From assembly GCF_026191185.1 (NCBI RefSeq), contig NZ_JAPHOV010000001.1:1607001-1671000 (forward strand): a DNA stretch of 64,000 bases. The letters run 5' to 3'. The position numbers and the translations under genes were made by a program. How positions within the stretch are numbered: position 1 is the first letter of the stretch; the number at the start of each line of letters is the position of its first letter. Positions 28,900 to 37,365 of the stretch are shown in pieces. The DNA comes from Legionella sp. PATHC032. GTDB taxonomy: Bacteria; Pseudomonadota; Gammaproteobacteria; Legionellales; Legionellaceae. Below the pieces are notes generated by a model, which worked only from the letters and a program-made list of their open reading frames with translations, was not told where the DNA came from and searched no databases.

Positions 28900-28910
28900 C
28901 ACAAAGCAGA

Positions 28911-30935
28911 CTAGTTAACCTTCAGTGATGCATTAATTTCATTGAGTTCCAAAGCACTCTCTGCTTCATCCACTGCCAAGGCAGATTTCGCACGTGTCGT
29001 AGCAAAAAAGCCTTGACTTACGCCAAAAGTTACACAAAAAGCAATAGTATTAACTATCATTTTTAACAAATTCTTGAGATATTCTCCCCAGCCTAAATCC
29101 TTTTCTAGGATGGGCTTAGCATCTTGAATCACTAACTTGCAAGCTTCTTTAAATTTAAGCCCCGCCTCGTTGAAATTAATTTGAGGATTTGTTAAATCAA
29201 AGACATATTGATCGCGCGCTTCTTTAAGTTGTCTTAAAAGAATTTTCGCTGCTTCATAAGCTTTGTCATATTTATGCTGATTGATATCCCCTATTTTACC
29301 TTTCAACTCTTCTAACGCTTGATCAACCGTTTCCAAGGTAACCTGGATTTTCTTATCTAGCATCTCATCATCTTTTCTTTTGATAACTGGTTGCTCAGTA
29401 TCTGACAAGGTAACTGTTGGTTCCTTCACCAAATCAGGAAGAAATCTTACACGCTTAGGTTGGGTCCCTTTGTCCTCAACGATGGCAGGAGTTTTACCTG
29501 CGCCCAATAAAGCTTCCTCAGTTTGTTCCTTCAAATGAACTGGAGCATTTATCCAATTAATTAAAATATTTCGAGTTTCAAATATTACTGCAATTATTTG
29601 AAATAACTTCATTACTTCAGCTGGTTCTATACCATTTTGCTCTTTTGAACGATTGAGTTCTCTAATTATTTCTGAAGTTTTCTCGTCAATTACAACATCA
29701 TGTCCCACTATGCGAGCCAACGCTCTTGAGTCACCCGCATTTTCTAATAGTAGCTCAGTTAACTCCTGTAAATTGCCGCCTTTAGCTAATGTTTTCATAT
29801 TTTCACCATTAGCTAACATCAATGAGGCTGCTTGTTCTGGACTAGCAAAAGCCATTACAACCCGACTGTTTTGGTCTACACCTCGTTTGTACATTTCATG
29901 TATAAGTTTGGAAATTGCTTGTTGCTGATTCTGTAACAATTCATGAATATTAAAATAAAACCCTCCAACTTCACCCTCTTTTGTTTCATAAAGCAGAGCA
30001 AAGTGAGTTTTTTTGCCACTTATTAAATCTTTCGCATTTTCTTGAACAGCCTGCAGGTATTTCGCCAGCGGACCAGCCTGAGCGCGATTGAGAGCTAATT
30101 CTTTGAACATTGTAGAAATTAGAGCAGACTGTTTTTCTAATGGTTGTTCTCTTACGACAATTTTATCTAAATTTACCCCATGTTCAGAGACTGTTGCTTC
30201 CTGTAAGGAAAGTATTCCAGCTTTTTGAGCAATTTTTAATATATCTGCGTCTTTCAATTTGGGCAGCATGAGTCGAACCATTTGCAGCAATGACATGCTG
30301 TTTACATTCTTATGAGCTTGATTCACTGCGGCTTCAATGACCTTCCTGGCTCGATTAATTTCTTCGTATAATTTGCTTTCATGTATATTAACAAGTCGAG
30401 ATAACTCAGCCATCTCTTGATTTTTTTGCTTTCGTTCCTGAGCAGGAAGATTGCTTACCTGGATACTTAAATCGCTTCTTAACTCTTTATATTTTTTTAA
30501 TAGCTCATCCATGCTTGCTATTCCAGAATTTATAAATTTTTTAGCTACCTCTTGTAGTTGTGGCCATAAAACTTTAACAGCTTCTCTTGCCTTAACCTGT
30601 TGATTTTCTATTCTCGTATATTCTTCTTTTATTCTCCTTTCTCTATTTTTTATTCCATTTTCGATACTTGTAACACTTTTTCTGATTTCTCTTCTCTCTT
30701 CTCGAGAAATAATTAGTCTAATTTGGTTTAACTCACCTGTCTGTTTTCCATTTAAGGTATTTTGGTTTTGATCAAGGAAGGATGCTAATTCTTGATATCT
30801 GTTTAATAAAGCCTGAACTTTTTTATAGTTACTTTCAGTAACAATAAGACCCTCGTTATTTAAAAGTGTTGCAACTTGCCTAAATTCACTTAAATTCTTG
30901 GCAATAGCATTTTGTTCTCTTTTGGAATGAGACAT
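28911..30935 (-). CDS. legC6: Coiled-coil Dot/Icm effector LegC6
   Basis: 674 residues, dominated by charged helices with heptad character (about 1-220 and 240-460), no signal peptide, and a hydrophobic patch near the C-terminus (LLKMIVNTIAFCVTFGVSQG, about 627-646), which could insert in a membrane. The C-terminal tail is Glu/Ala-rich (AVDEAESALELNEINA), as in type IVB secretion signals. I identify it as LegC6 from content and gene order in L. pneumophila, not from a search. Molecular activity unknown. It is a single gene on the minus strand. Confidence 0.75.
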   Translation of the reverse strand: MSHSKREQNAIAKNLSEFRQVATLLNNEGLIVTESNYKKVQALLNRYQELASFLDQNQNTLNGKQTGELNQIRLIISREERREIRKSVTSIENGIKNRERRIKEEYTRIENQQVKAREAVKVLWPQLQEVAKKFINSGIASMDELLKKYKELRSDLSIQVSNLPAQERKQKNQEMAELSRLVNIHESKLYEEINRARKVIEAAVNQAHKNVNSMSLLQMVRLMLPKLKDADILKIAQKAGILSLQEATVSEHGVNLDKIVVREQPLEKQSALISTMFKELALNRAQAGPLAKYLQAVQENAKDLISGKKTHFALLYETKEGEVGGFYFNIHELLQNQQQAISKLIHEMYKRGVDQNSRVVMAFASPEQAASLMLANGENMKTLAKGGNLQELTELLLENAGDSRALARIVGHDVVIDEKTSEIIRELNRSKEQNGIEPAEVMKLFQIIAVIFETRNILINWINAPVHLKEQTEEALLGAGKTPAIVEDKGTQPKRVRFLPDLVKEPTVTLSDTEQPVIKRKDDEMLDKKIQVTLETVDQALEELKGKIGDINQHKYDKAYEAAKILLRQLKEARDQYVFDLTNPQINFNEAGLKFKEACKLVIQDAKPILEKDLGWGEYLKNLLKMIVNTIAFCVTFGVSQGFFATTRAKSALAVDEAESALELNEINASLKVN

Positions 30936-31057
30936 GACATGATTCCTTGATGATTAGTGTGCTCGCATTATAATCAGAAAATGCTATTTTGTCACATTTA
31001 ATTGAGCAAATCTTCACGAAATTACAATATCTTAATGCATATTGAATAATTAATGAT

Positions 31058-31083
31058 AAGTTGTGCGATATGACGCACAACTT
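31058..31083. repeat. Perfect hairpin between rplI and legC6
   Basis: AAGTTGTGCG and CGCACAACTT are exact complements around a 6-base loop. No T tract follows on the minus strand, so it may be a weak rplI terminator, an RNA-stabilising 3' structure or an operator about 120 bases upstream of legC6. Confidence 0.6.
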
Positions 31084-31143
31084 GAAGTAAGAACATATGT
31101 AAGCATTATTGACTTGAATATTCTTGGGTCGACATCAAACAAA

Positions 31144-31593
31144 TTATTTAGCAGGGATAATTTCAACTTGAAGGTTAGCTACTACATCGCTATGTACATG
31201 CACTTCAACAACATAGTTACCTATAGAGTGTAGAGGGCCTTCAGGCATAACAATTTCACGCTTGCTAATTTCAATTTGTTTTTCTATCAATGCGTCTTTA
31301 ATTTCATTAACGCCAACAGAACCATACAATTTACCTTCGTCACTAGCCATAGCACTAATAACAATCGTTGTATCATTCAATTTAGCAGCACGTTGCTCTG
31401 CATTAGCTAAAGCTTGTTGAGCTTTTTTCTCTAATTCAGCACGACGTTTTTCAAATAATTCAATATTTTGTTCTGTTGCAAAGACGGCTTTATTTTGTGG
31501 TATTAAATAATTACGTCCATAGCCTGATTTAACGTGTACTTTATCACCTAGATTTCCCAGATTACGTACTTTTTCTAATAAGATTACTTCCAT
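31144..31593 (-). CDS. rplI: 50S ribosomal protein L9
   Basis: 149 residues. N-terminal [33 protein letters not shown] is the L9 rRNA-binding signature, then the long connecting helix (about 40-75) and the C-terminal domain. Last gene of the rpsF-rpsR-DUF2232-rplI operon. Confidence 0.98.
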
Positions 31594-31605
31594 CTTAATA
31601 ACCCC

Positions 31606-32517
31606 TTACGTTGATTCTCTCACCCTTGCAGGGAGATATAATCGAAAATTAAATAAACTATCTAGCGAGCCAAATACAATATAGGCAAATAAGACAAAGA
31701 ATGGTTTTAGTAAAATCAATAGAAATAACAAAATCACCACTCTAACTTGCCACTTTCTGGCTAAAATATAATAGGCCAAAGAAAAACCCGATAAAAAGAA
31801 ATAAGCAAGAAGTAATGGTAAAGTGCTAATAGCCACTGGTACCTCAAAATAAGAGGCAATTGACACAATAATTAGCATCAAAAATGAGAATCTGCCACTA
31901 CGAAATTCCAATATTTCCTGTTTAAAACCACCGGGCATGAAGAGTTTAGCTTGTATAGTTCGGGCAAACATTAGCGAGATTAAGGCTGAAGCAATCACAC
32001 TTAATATCTGGATACCGAAAAATAACTGAGCCAAATTTAAGTTATTCAATCCATCTGCACTACTTTCTACCAACTGTTTGTAATCCTGAAATTGAGACAA
32101 CAGCACTTTAAAATGATTAAATTGGCCACTTACAAACTCAGGGATCAATATTTCAATCGACAGAAATACAAGGAATGCTTGAATTAGAAAAGCTCCAAAT
32201 ACACTTGACCAACTGGCTGTTTTGCGTAAAGTCAAAGCAGCGATATAGCAAGGCAAATAAGCAACCAGTGTATTAATTAATGCCCCTTCCAGAGGTAGAA
32301 ACATCATTAAAGGCACAGAATGAACAATCATCGCAGGTAACATGACTTCAAATCCAGGTTTTTCACCTTTCCTCAAAGTAATTAAACTCATTAAAGCCAC
32401 CGATAGCCAAGAGGCAAATGGGACTATTGAAAGAACAACAGCGCAAACAATAGCATATTGTTTACTTTCAAGAGCTGCTCTACATTGTTTAAGTATAAAA
32501 TTACCCGCGATATTCAT
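31606..32517 (-). CDS. DUF2232-type integral membrane protein
   Basis: 303 residues from ATG 32517, one nt after the rpsR stop; the longer frame would start inside rpsR. About eight TM helices (AIVCAVVLSIVPFASWLSV at the start, VVILLFLLILLKPFFVLF at the end). Its place between rpsR and rplI is shared with many gammaproteobacteria and supports the DUF2232 (YybS-like) assignment. Function unknown. Confidence 0.8.
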   Translation of the reverse strand: MNIAGNFILKQCRAALESKQYAIVCAVVLSIVPFASWLSVALMSLITLRKGEKPGFEVMLPAMIVHSVPLMMFLPLEGALINTLVAYLPCYIAALTLRKTASWSSVFGAFLIQAFLVFLSIEILIPEFVSGQFNHFKVLLSQFQDYKQLVESSADGLNNLNLAQLFFGIQILSVIASALISLMFARTIQAKLFMPGGFKQEILEFRSGRFSFLMLIIVSIASYFEVPVAISTLPLLLAYFFLSGFSLAYYILARKWQVRVVILLFLLILLKPFFVLFAYIVFGSLDSLFNFRLYLPARVREST

Positions 32518-32518
32518 T

Positions 32519-32746
32519 TTATCTATGGCTGTCGCAATAAGGCAATAAACCAATAAATCTGGCATGTTTGATTGCCTTGGCTAATTGTCTTTGGAAACGA
32601 GTTTGCGTACCAGTAATACGGCTTGGTACAATTTTACCAGTTTCAGTAATGTAATTTTTTAATAGGTTGATGTCTTTATAATCTATTTCATTACCACCTT
32701 CAGCACTAAAGCGGCACATTTTTTTTCTACGAAAATAAGCTGACAT
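32519..32746 (-). CDS. rpsR: 30S ribosomal protein S18
   Basis: 75 residues with the S18 core: [25 protein letters not shown] and the C-terminal [19 protein letters not shown]18 binds S6 on the 30S platform. 13 nt after rpsF. Confidence 0.98.
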   Translation of the reverse strand: MSAYFRRKKMCRFSAEGGNEIDYKDINLLKNYITETGKIVPSRITGTQTRFQRQLAKAIKHARFIGLLPYCDSHR

Positions 32747-32759
32747 AGATGTTCTCCTC

Positions 32760-33098
32760 TTAAGCGACTTTAGTTTCTTTTTCTTTCTTCATTAAGACAG
32801 ATTCTGTAGTAATCGCTTGTTTTTGAACAGTGATTAAATGTCTTAAAATGGCATCATTAAACTTGAAGGCATTCTTGATTTCATTGAGTGCATCTAGATT
32901 ACATTCTACGTTCATTAAAATATAATGTGCTTTATGAACCTTGTTAATGGAATATGCCAACTGGCGTCTACCTAAATCTTCTTTACGATGTATTTTGCCA
33001 TTATGCTTGGTAATAATTCCTTCATAGCGCTCAACCATACCAGGTACTTGCTCGCTTTGATCTGGGTGTACTAGAAACATAATTTCATAATGTCTCAT
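32760..33098 (-). CDS. rpsF: 30S ribosomal protein S6
   Basis: 112 residues: [18 protein letters not shown], the [22 protein letters not shown] core and an acidic/basic tail. First gene of the operon; a good AGGAGAATTC ribosome site precedes it. Confidence 0.98.
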   Translation of the reverse strand: MRHYEIMFLVHPDQSEQVPGMVERYEGIITKHNGKIHRKEDLGRRQLAYSINKVHKAHYILMNVECNLDALNEIKNAFKFNDAILRHLITVQKQAITTESVLMKKEKETKVA

Positions 33099-33118
33099 GA
33101 ATTCTCCTTATGGATAAA

Positions 33119-33146
33119 GCCTTCCAGCATTGAGTACTGGTAAGGC
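33119..33146 (-). promoter_or_regulatory. Leader hairpin of the rpsF operon
   Basis: In the 5' untranslated RNA, GCCTT-A-CCAG pairs with CTGG-AAGGC: nine pairs with one bulged A and a 9-base loop, about 10 bases upstream of the ribosome site. It could be a target for feedback by S6:S18, as known for other rpsF leaders, although I cannot identify the published S6:S18 consensus in it. Confidence 0.5.
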
Positions 33147-33167
33147 AAGGGTTTTAAAAAGCTGCCA

Positions 33168-33196
33168 ATTATAGCTTTTTTATTTAGTCCTTACAA
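33168..33196 (-). promoter_or_regulatory. sigma70 promoter of the rpsF operon
   Basis: On the minus strand TTGTAA (33196-33191), a 17-base spacer, and a consensus TATAAT (33173-33168), about 70 bases before rpsF. Confidence 0.75.
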
Positions 33197-33397
33197 TCTC
33201 ATTGTGGTTTAAAACTTAGATATTTATTGAACTGCACCCCTGGGTTTTGCCCATTTTATAGGCAATAAACTCAGATTGTTGCTCTAAATAACTTTTTTTA
33301 TAATTTTTACAGCAATTTATAGTGACAACCGTCACCAAAGTAAGGTACCGTTCAGCAATGCATGACTCTCGTCATCGATTGGCCTTAGGAATAATTT

Positions 33398-33430
33398 ATG
33401 AAAAAAGAGGTTTTTTTTAAATGGATATAA
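33398..33430 (+). CDS. Possible 10-residue leader ORF overlapping the csrR start
   Basis: ATG at 33398 follows TTAGGAATAATTT and encodes MKKEVFFKWI before TAA at 33428. It overlaps the csrR ATG (33421) in another frame, so translating ribosomes would end on top of the csrR start. It may be a coupling or leader ORF, or chance. Confidence 0.35.
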   Translation: MKKEVFFKWI

Positions 33431-33618
33431 TAAATCTTCAATTTGAAGAACCACTTATCATTCGTATCTCGAATGCTGTTGTTAAAATTTTGGCTTTTAA
33501 AACCCAGGAAAATGGAAATATAAAATTTGGAGTGGAAGCACCGCGGTCGATCAATATTCACAGAGAAGAGGTTTTCCATGCAATTAAACAAAAAGAAACT
33601 CTTAGTACAGCTGACTAA
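33421..33618 (+). CDS. csrR: CsrA-family RNA-binding regulator (CsrR-like paralogue)
   Basis: 65 residues with the CsrA beta-strand pattern: I-x-N-AVVKILAF, GNIKFGVEAPRSINIHREEV, then a short helix. The RNA-contact Arg/Glu region PRSINIHREE is kept, but the N-terminus is unlike canonical MLILTRR. Legionella carries several CsrA paralogues; from memory, this locus encodes CsrR, reported as a target of CsrA and important for survival in water. GAGG lies 11 nt upstream. An antisense frame covering this region is spurious. Confidence 0.8.
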   Translation: MDIINLQFEEPLIIRISNAVVKILAFKTQENGNIKFGVEAPRSINIHREEVFHAIKQKETLSTAD

Positions 33619-33628
33619 CAACAAATAA

Positions 33629-34507
33629 ATGCAAGTTATACCTTTCAGATACTTTATTTTATTGGCAGGGATTACAGTATCTCTATCAATAGTAGCTTTA
33701 GTTATCAATCATTTTATCTATAAATTTCCTGGAAATAATTACTTTCCACCCAATACCCCAGTCATGGCTTGCATTATCTTGTTAAATTATATTGGGTTGA
33801 TTTTAGTTTTTGGTAAACAGAATAGAGTGACTCGCTCTGGATTAGAATTGATTAATTTTTTTATTGTAATGTCAATCATCGCTTTAGCGACAAATGCTGT
33901 TCAATTAACTCCTTATCCTCCTATAGACAAACAAATTATTAATCTGGAAGCTCAACTGGGCATTAGTATGATATCTATTCTGGAGTGGACGAATAAGTAT
34001 CAATATTTTAAATACTTATTGGCGATTATCTATGATACCCTACCATATCAGATGAGTATCTTGCCCCTATGCGTAATTGCATCAGGGCGATTATATATCC
34101 TTAAAGATTATTATTTCTTATTACTCTCCACAACATTATTGGGATTTTCTTATTACTATTTTTTCCCAACAACCGCCCCTGCAAGTGAATTACAGAGCAG
34201 TTTATTTGTTCCTGAACAAATTGCCACGGGACTTAAATTTCATCAAATTCATAATCATATACAACCCACAACCATTGAAGGTGGTTTAATAGCTCTACCC
34301 TCATTTCATACAATTTGGGCAATTTTATGTGTTTACTTAATCAAAGATTGGTTTATACCCTGCCTATTATTGTCAATCATTAATGTTCTATTAATTCTTT
34401 CATGTGTACTATTGGGATGGCATTATCCAATTGACATTTTGGCAGCCATCATTCTTGTTGGATTATCTTATTATCTGTTAACTTTAGTTAAAGTTAAATC
34501 TAGATAA
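33629..34507 (+). CDS. PAP2-superfamily membrane phosphatase/phosphotransferase
   Basis: 292 residues with about six TM helices. The C-terminal PAP2 motifs are present: LPSFHTIWAI (motif 2, SxxH) and LGWHYPIDILAA (motif 3, HxxxD). The arrangement is like inositol-phosphorylceramide/aureobasidin-resistance type PAP2 proteins rather than PgpB. It probably acts on lipid phosphates at the outer face of the inner membrane. Eleven nt after csrR with no clear ribosome site, so it may depend on csrR translation. Confidence 0.8.
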   Translation: MQVIPFRYFILLAGITVSLSIVALVINHFIYKFPGNNYFPPNTPVMACIILLNYIGLILVFGKQNRVTRSGLELINFFIVMSIIALATNAVQLTPYPPIDKQIINLEAQLGISMISILEWTNKYQYFKYLLAIIYDTLPYQMSILPLCVIASGRLYILKDYYFLLLSTTLLGFSYYYFFPTTAPASELQSSLFVPEQIATGLKFHQIHNHIQPTTIEGGLIALPSFHTIWAILCVYLIKDWFIPCLLLSIINVLLILSCVLLGWHYPIDILAAIILVGLSYYLLTLVKVKSR

Positions 34508-34551
34508 TTGGGTTTATAGCTTGTAAATTGAAACTCCCTATATGAAAAGGA

Positions 34552-35286
34552 TTATTGATTAAGATCAGCTGGTCTTTGTAGAGCATCATTTATAATTCTT
34601 ACAGGCGTCCCTACAGATACTAAACTATAGAGTTGCTCAATATCCTCAGGAAGCATACGAATACATCCTGCGCTTACTTTAGCCCCAACCCCATCAACTC
34701 GATTAGAACCATGAATTAAGATAGCTGGCCACCCTAAACGTAATACATGTTGTCCTAAAGGATTATGAGGGCCAGGGGGAAACTCGCTGGGAATAGGAGC
34801 ACCAATGCTTTCAGCTGCCTTTTGTAATTTTAGTGTAGGCCGCCAGGTAGGATTAATTTCTTTGGAGGTGATTTTGCTTAATCCCAAAGGAGTTTCCCAC
34901 CCTTTTTTACCAATCCCAACAGGATAAGTAATGACCACATTGTCATCTGGAGGAAAATAATATAATCGATACTCTGCTAAATTAATCACTATACCTTTTC
35001 TAGGTATGTTGGGTAGAACAAAACGAGATGGAATAATTAACTTTGTGTTAGCAGTTAGTGGAGATCTGGCATTGACACCTGGATTAGCGCGTACCATTTC
35101 ATAATAGCCGATATTAAAACGCCGACCGACTTCATCTATAGTTTCTCCAAACTCTGAAAATGCTACCTGAATTTCACCGACAGTATTTCCAGATTCAGGC
35201 AATACATAAACATTAGCAAAAGAATATTGACTAAGTAAAAGAATTAAATACCAAACCCTTATTATAGATTTTGATTTTTGCTCCAT
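34552..35286 (-). CDS. Periplasmic L,D-transpeptidase with LysM-like segment (ErfK/YbiS type)
   Basis: 244 residues. Signal peptide (VWYLILLLSQYSFA), a LysM-like stretch (IDEVGRRFNIGYYEMVRANPGV, about 52-73), and a YkuD domain with HGSNRVDGVGAKVSAGCIRM (catalytic His and Cys). It resembles E. coli YbiS/ErfK and the Legionella EnhA group. It forms 3-3 cross-links or anchors proteins to peptidoglycan. Monocistronic in appearance. Confidence 0.92.
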   Translation of the reverse strand: MEQKSKSIIRVWYLILLLSQYSFANVYVLPESGNTVGEIQVAFSEFGETIDEVGRRFNIGYYEMVRANPGVNARSPLTANTKLIIPSRFVLPNIPRKGIVINLAEYRLYYFPPDDNVVITYPVGIGKKGWETPLGLSKITSKEINPTWRPTLKLQKAAESIGAPIPSEFPPGPHNPLGQHVLRLGWPAILIHGSNRVDGVGAKVSAGCIRMLPEDIEQLYSLVSVGTPVRIINDALQRPADLNQ

Positions 35287-35346
35287 AAGATGCTTGTCTC
35301 TCTAAAAAGCAAGGCAAAACCATTATGGTTCTACCTTACAGAGAAA

Positions 35347-37365
35347 TTATAAGCTGGTATCTACCTTAAAACGTTCGCCGTATTTGGATTCAAATGTTTT
35401 AAATAAAGTTTCCAGCTTATCTTTACCAAAATCCTTTGCATAATTCATAGGTCCTCCTCGGAATGGAGCAAAACCTGTAGCAAAGATCATTCCAGCATCT
35501 AACAAGTCAGAATCTTCAACAACTTTCTCACGTATACAAGCTGCAGATTCATTCACCATACGTAAAATTAATCTATCCGCAATGGTCTTATCAACATGTG
35601 CTGGGGCTTTTTTCTTAATTGCTTTACCATTTTTATATTTATAAAAACCTTCTCCGGTTTTACGGCCCAGTTTACCTTCTTTTACTAAATCACGTAATTT
35701 TTGTGGTATGGTACCACCAAAATGACTGGTCAGATTTTCAGCCACAGCAAGACAAACATCCATTCCTACAGTATCAGCAAGTTCTACAGGTCCCATAAAC
35801 ATACCAAACTGCAATGCAGCTTCATCTATTGTCTCTGCACTATATCCTTCATCCAATAACTGTACACATTCCATCAGATAAGGCATGAGTACCCTGTTTA
35901 TTAAAAAACCAGGACTTGATTTGACGGGCAAGGGTAATTTGCCAATTTGATTGACAAACGCACAAGAATTCTGTTGAATTTTTTTTGCAGTAGATGAGCT
36001 GCTCACTATTTCTACCAAATCCATTTTAGCTACAGGATTAAAGAAATGAATGCCTACTAAACGTTCTGGTTTACTCATTACACTACTAATTTCATCAAGC
36101 GGGATACTAGAGGTGTTTGTTGCAATAATCGCATCTTTTTTAGCATTTTTTTCCACAGTTTTTATTATTTCCTGTTTAACAGCCAAATTCTCAAAAACTG
36201 CTTCAATAATGACATCTGCTCGTTTTACACCATGCCCTTCAGGATCCGCGATTAATCTATCCATTGCGGCCTGAATCAATCGCGGCTTACGCAGTTTTTT
36301 ACTATAAAGCTTATGCGCTCTGCCTATCGCAGGGGCAATTTGTTCATAAGATTTATCCTGTAATGTGACCTGAAGACCTCGCAAAGCACACCAGGCAGCG
36401 ATATCCCCTCCCATAACCCCTGCTCCAATCACATGAACATGAGCAGCTTTGAAGAGACTGTCTTTGGCAAACCCTTTTAATCGCTCACGCAATAAAAAAG
36501 CTCTGATAAGATTCTTGGCAGTATCGCTTTGGGATACAAGTTTTTCTATGGAATCAGCTTCTTTAAGATAAGCTCTCTCACCTACTCCTCCCTCTTTTTC
36601 CCACAGATCAATCACAGCATATGGTGCAGGATAATGTTCTTTTCGAACTCGCTTGGCTACATTATAACGCAATAGGTAAGCGATAGGTTTTCTAAGCAGG
36701 GAACTATTAGTTAAATTTTCAATAAAAGATGGTCTGTGTCGTGGTGGTTTATGTTTTATAAAATAAACAGCCGCTCTTCTTAGCTGACGAACAGGAACTA
36801 CCTCATCAATCATGCCTAGACTTTTAGCTTTTACTGAAGGTATTGCACTGCCAGTCAATATGACTTGTGATAGTGCTTTGAAACCACCAATTAGCTGTGG
36901 CAAACGCACGGTACCACCCCATCCTGGATGAATGCCCAACATCACTTCAGGCAAACCAATACGGGTGTCTTTGTCATCTGTTGCAATTCGATAGGTACAG
37001 GCTAAAGCTAACTCATAACCACCTCCCATGCAAAAACCATCGATCATCGCAACACTTGGAATTGATAAGGCTTGCAAACGAGCAAATACAGTTTGTCCCT
37101 TTTGTAAAAAATCAACTGCTTGCGAAGAGCTCTCAAATTGTGAAAAAGCATTAACATCAGCACCAGCAATAAACCCTTTTTCCTTGAGTGAATAAATAAT
37201 TAATCCCATCGCTTTTTTATCATGTGATATTTCATGTAACAAGCTGTTTAGTTCATCCAATACTTCTTCGTTAATGCTATTAACCGCAGCATCCCTTCTG
37301 TTTAATCCAAGCCAAAGAATGGCATCTTTATCTCGCTGCAAATCCCAATGTTTATAATTATTCAT
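35347..37365 (-). CDS. fadJ: Bifunctional enoyl-CoA hydratase/3-hydroxyacyl-CoA dehydrogenase (FadJ-like)
   Basis: 672 residues. N-terminal crotonase: GFIAGADVNAF oxyanion region and the catalytic Glu in GLPEVMLGIHPGWGG. From about residue 310, the NAD-binding VHVIGAGVMGGDIAAW, then TNTSSIPLDEI, GIHFFNPVAKMDLVEIV and the C-terminal dehydrogenase domain. It performs the two middle steps of fatty-acid beta-oxidation. Its start overlaps fadI by 8 bases, an operon like fadIJ. Confidence 0.93.
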   Translation of the reverse strand: MNNYKHWDLQRDKDAILWLGLNRRDAAVNSINEEVLDELNSLLHEISHDKKAMGLIIYSLKEKGFIAGADVNAFSQFESSSQAVDFLQKGQTVFARLQALSIPSVAMIDGFCMGGGYELALACTYRIATDDKDTRIGLPEVMLGIHPGWGGTVRLPQLIGGFKALSQVILTGSAIPSVKAKSLGMIDEVVPVRQLRRAAVYFIKHKPPRHRPSFIENLTNSSLLRKPIAYLLRYNVAKRVRKEHYPAPYAVIDLWEKEGGVGERAYLKEADSIEKLVSQSDTAKNLIRAFLLRERLKGFAKDSLFKAAHVHVIGAGVMGGDIAAWCALRGLQVTLQDKSYEQIAPAIGRAHKLYSKKLRKPRLIQAAMDRLIADPEGHGVKRADVIIEAVFENLAVKQEIIKTVEKNAKKDAIIATNTSSIPLDEISSVMSKPERLVGIHFFNPVAKMDLVEIVSSSSTAKKIQQNSCAFVNQIGKLPLPVKSSPGFLINRVLMPYLMECVQLLDEGYSAETIDEAALQFGMFMGPVELADTVGMDVCLAVAENLTSHFGGTIPQKLRDLVKEGKLGRKTGEGFYKYKNGKAIKKKAPAHVDKTIADRLILRMVNESAACIREKVVEDSDLLDAGMIFATGFAPFRGGPMNYAKDFGKDKLETLFKTFESKYGERFKVDTSL

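Noticed and set aside
33385..33708. 107-codon frame antisense to csrR
   Set aside because: It covers the CsrA-family gene and the start of the PAP2 gene, has no ribosome site, and the sense product matches a known family.
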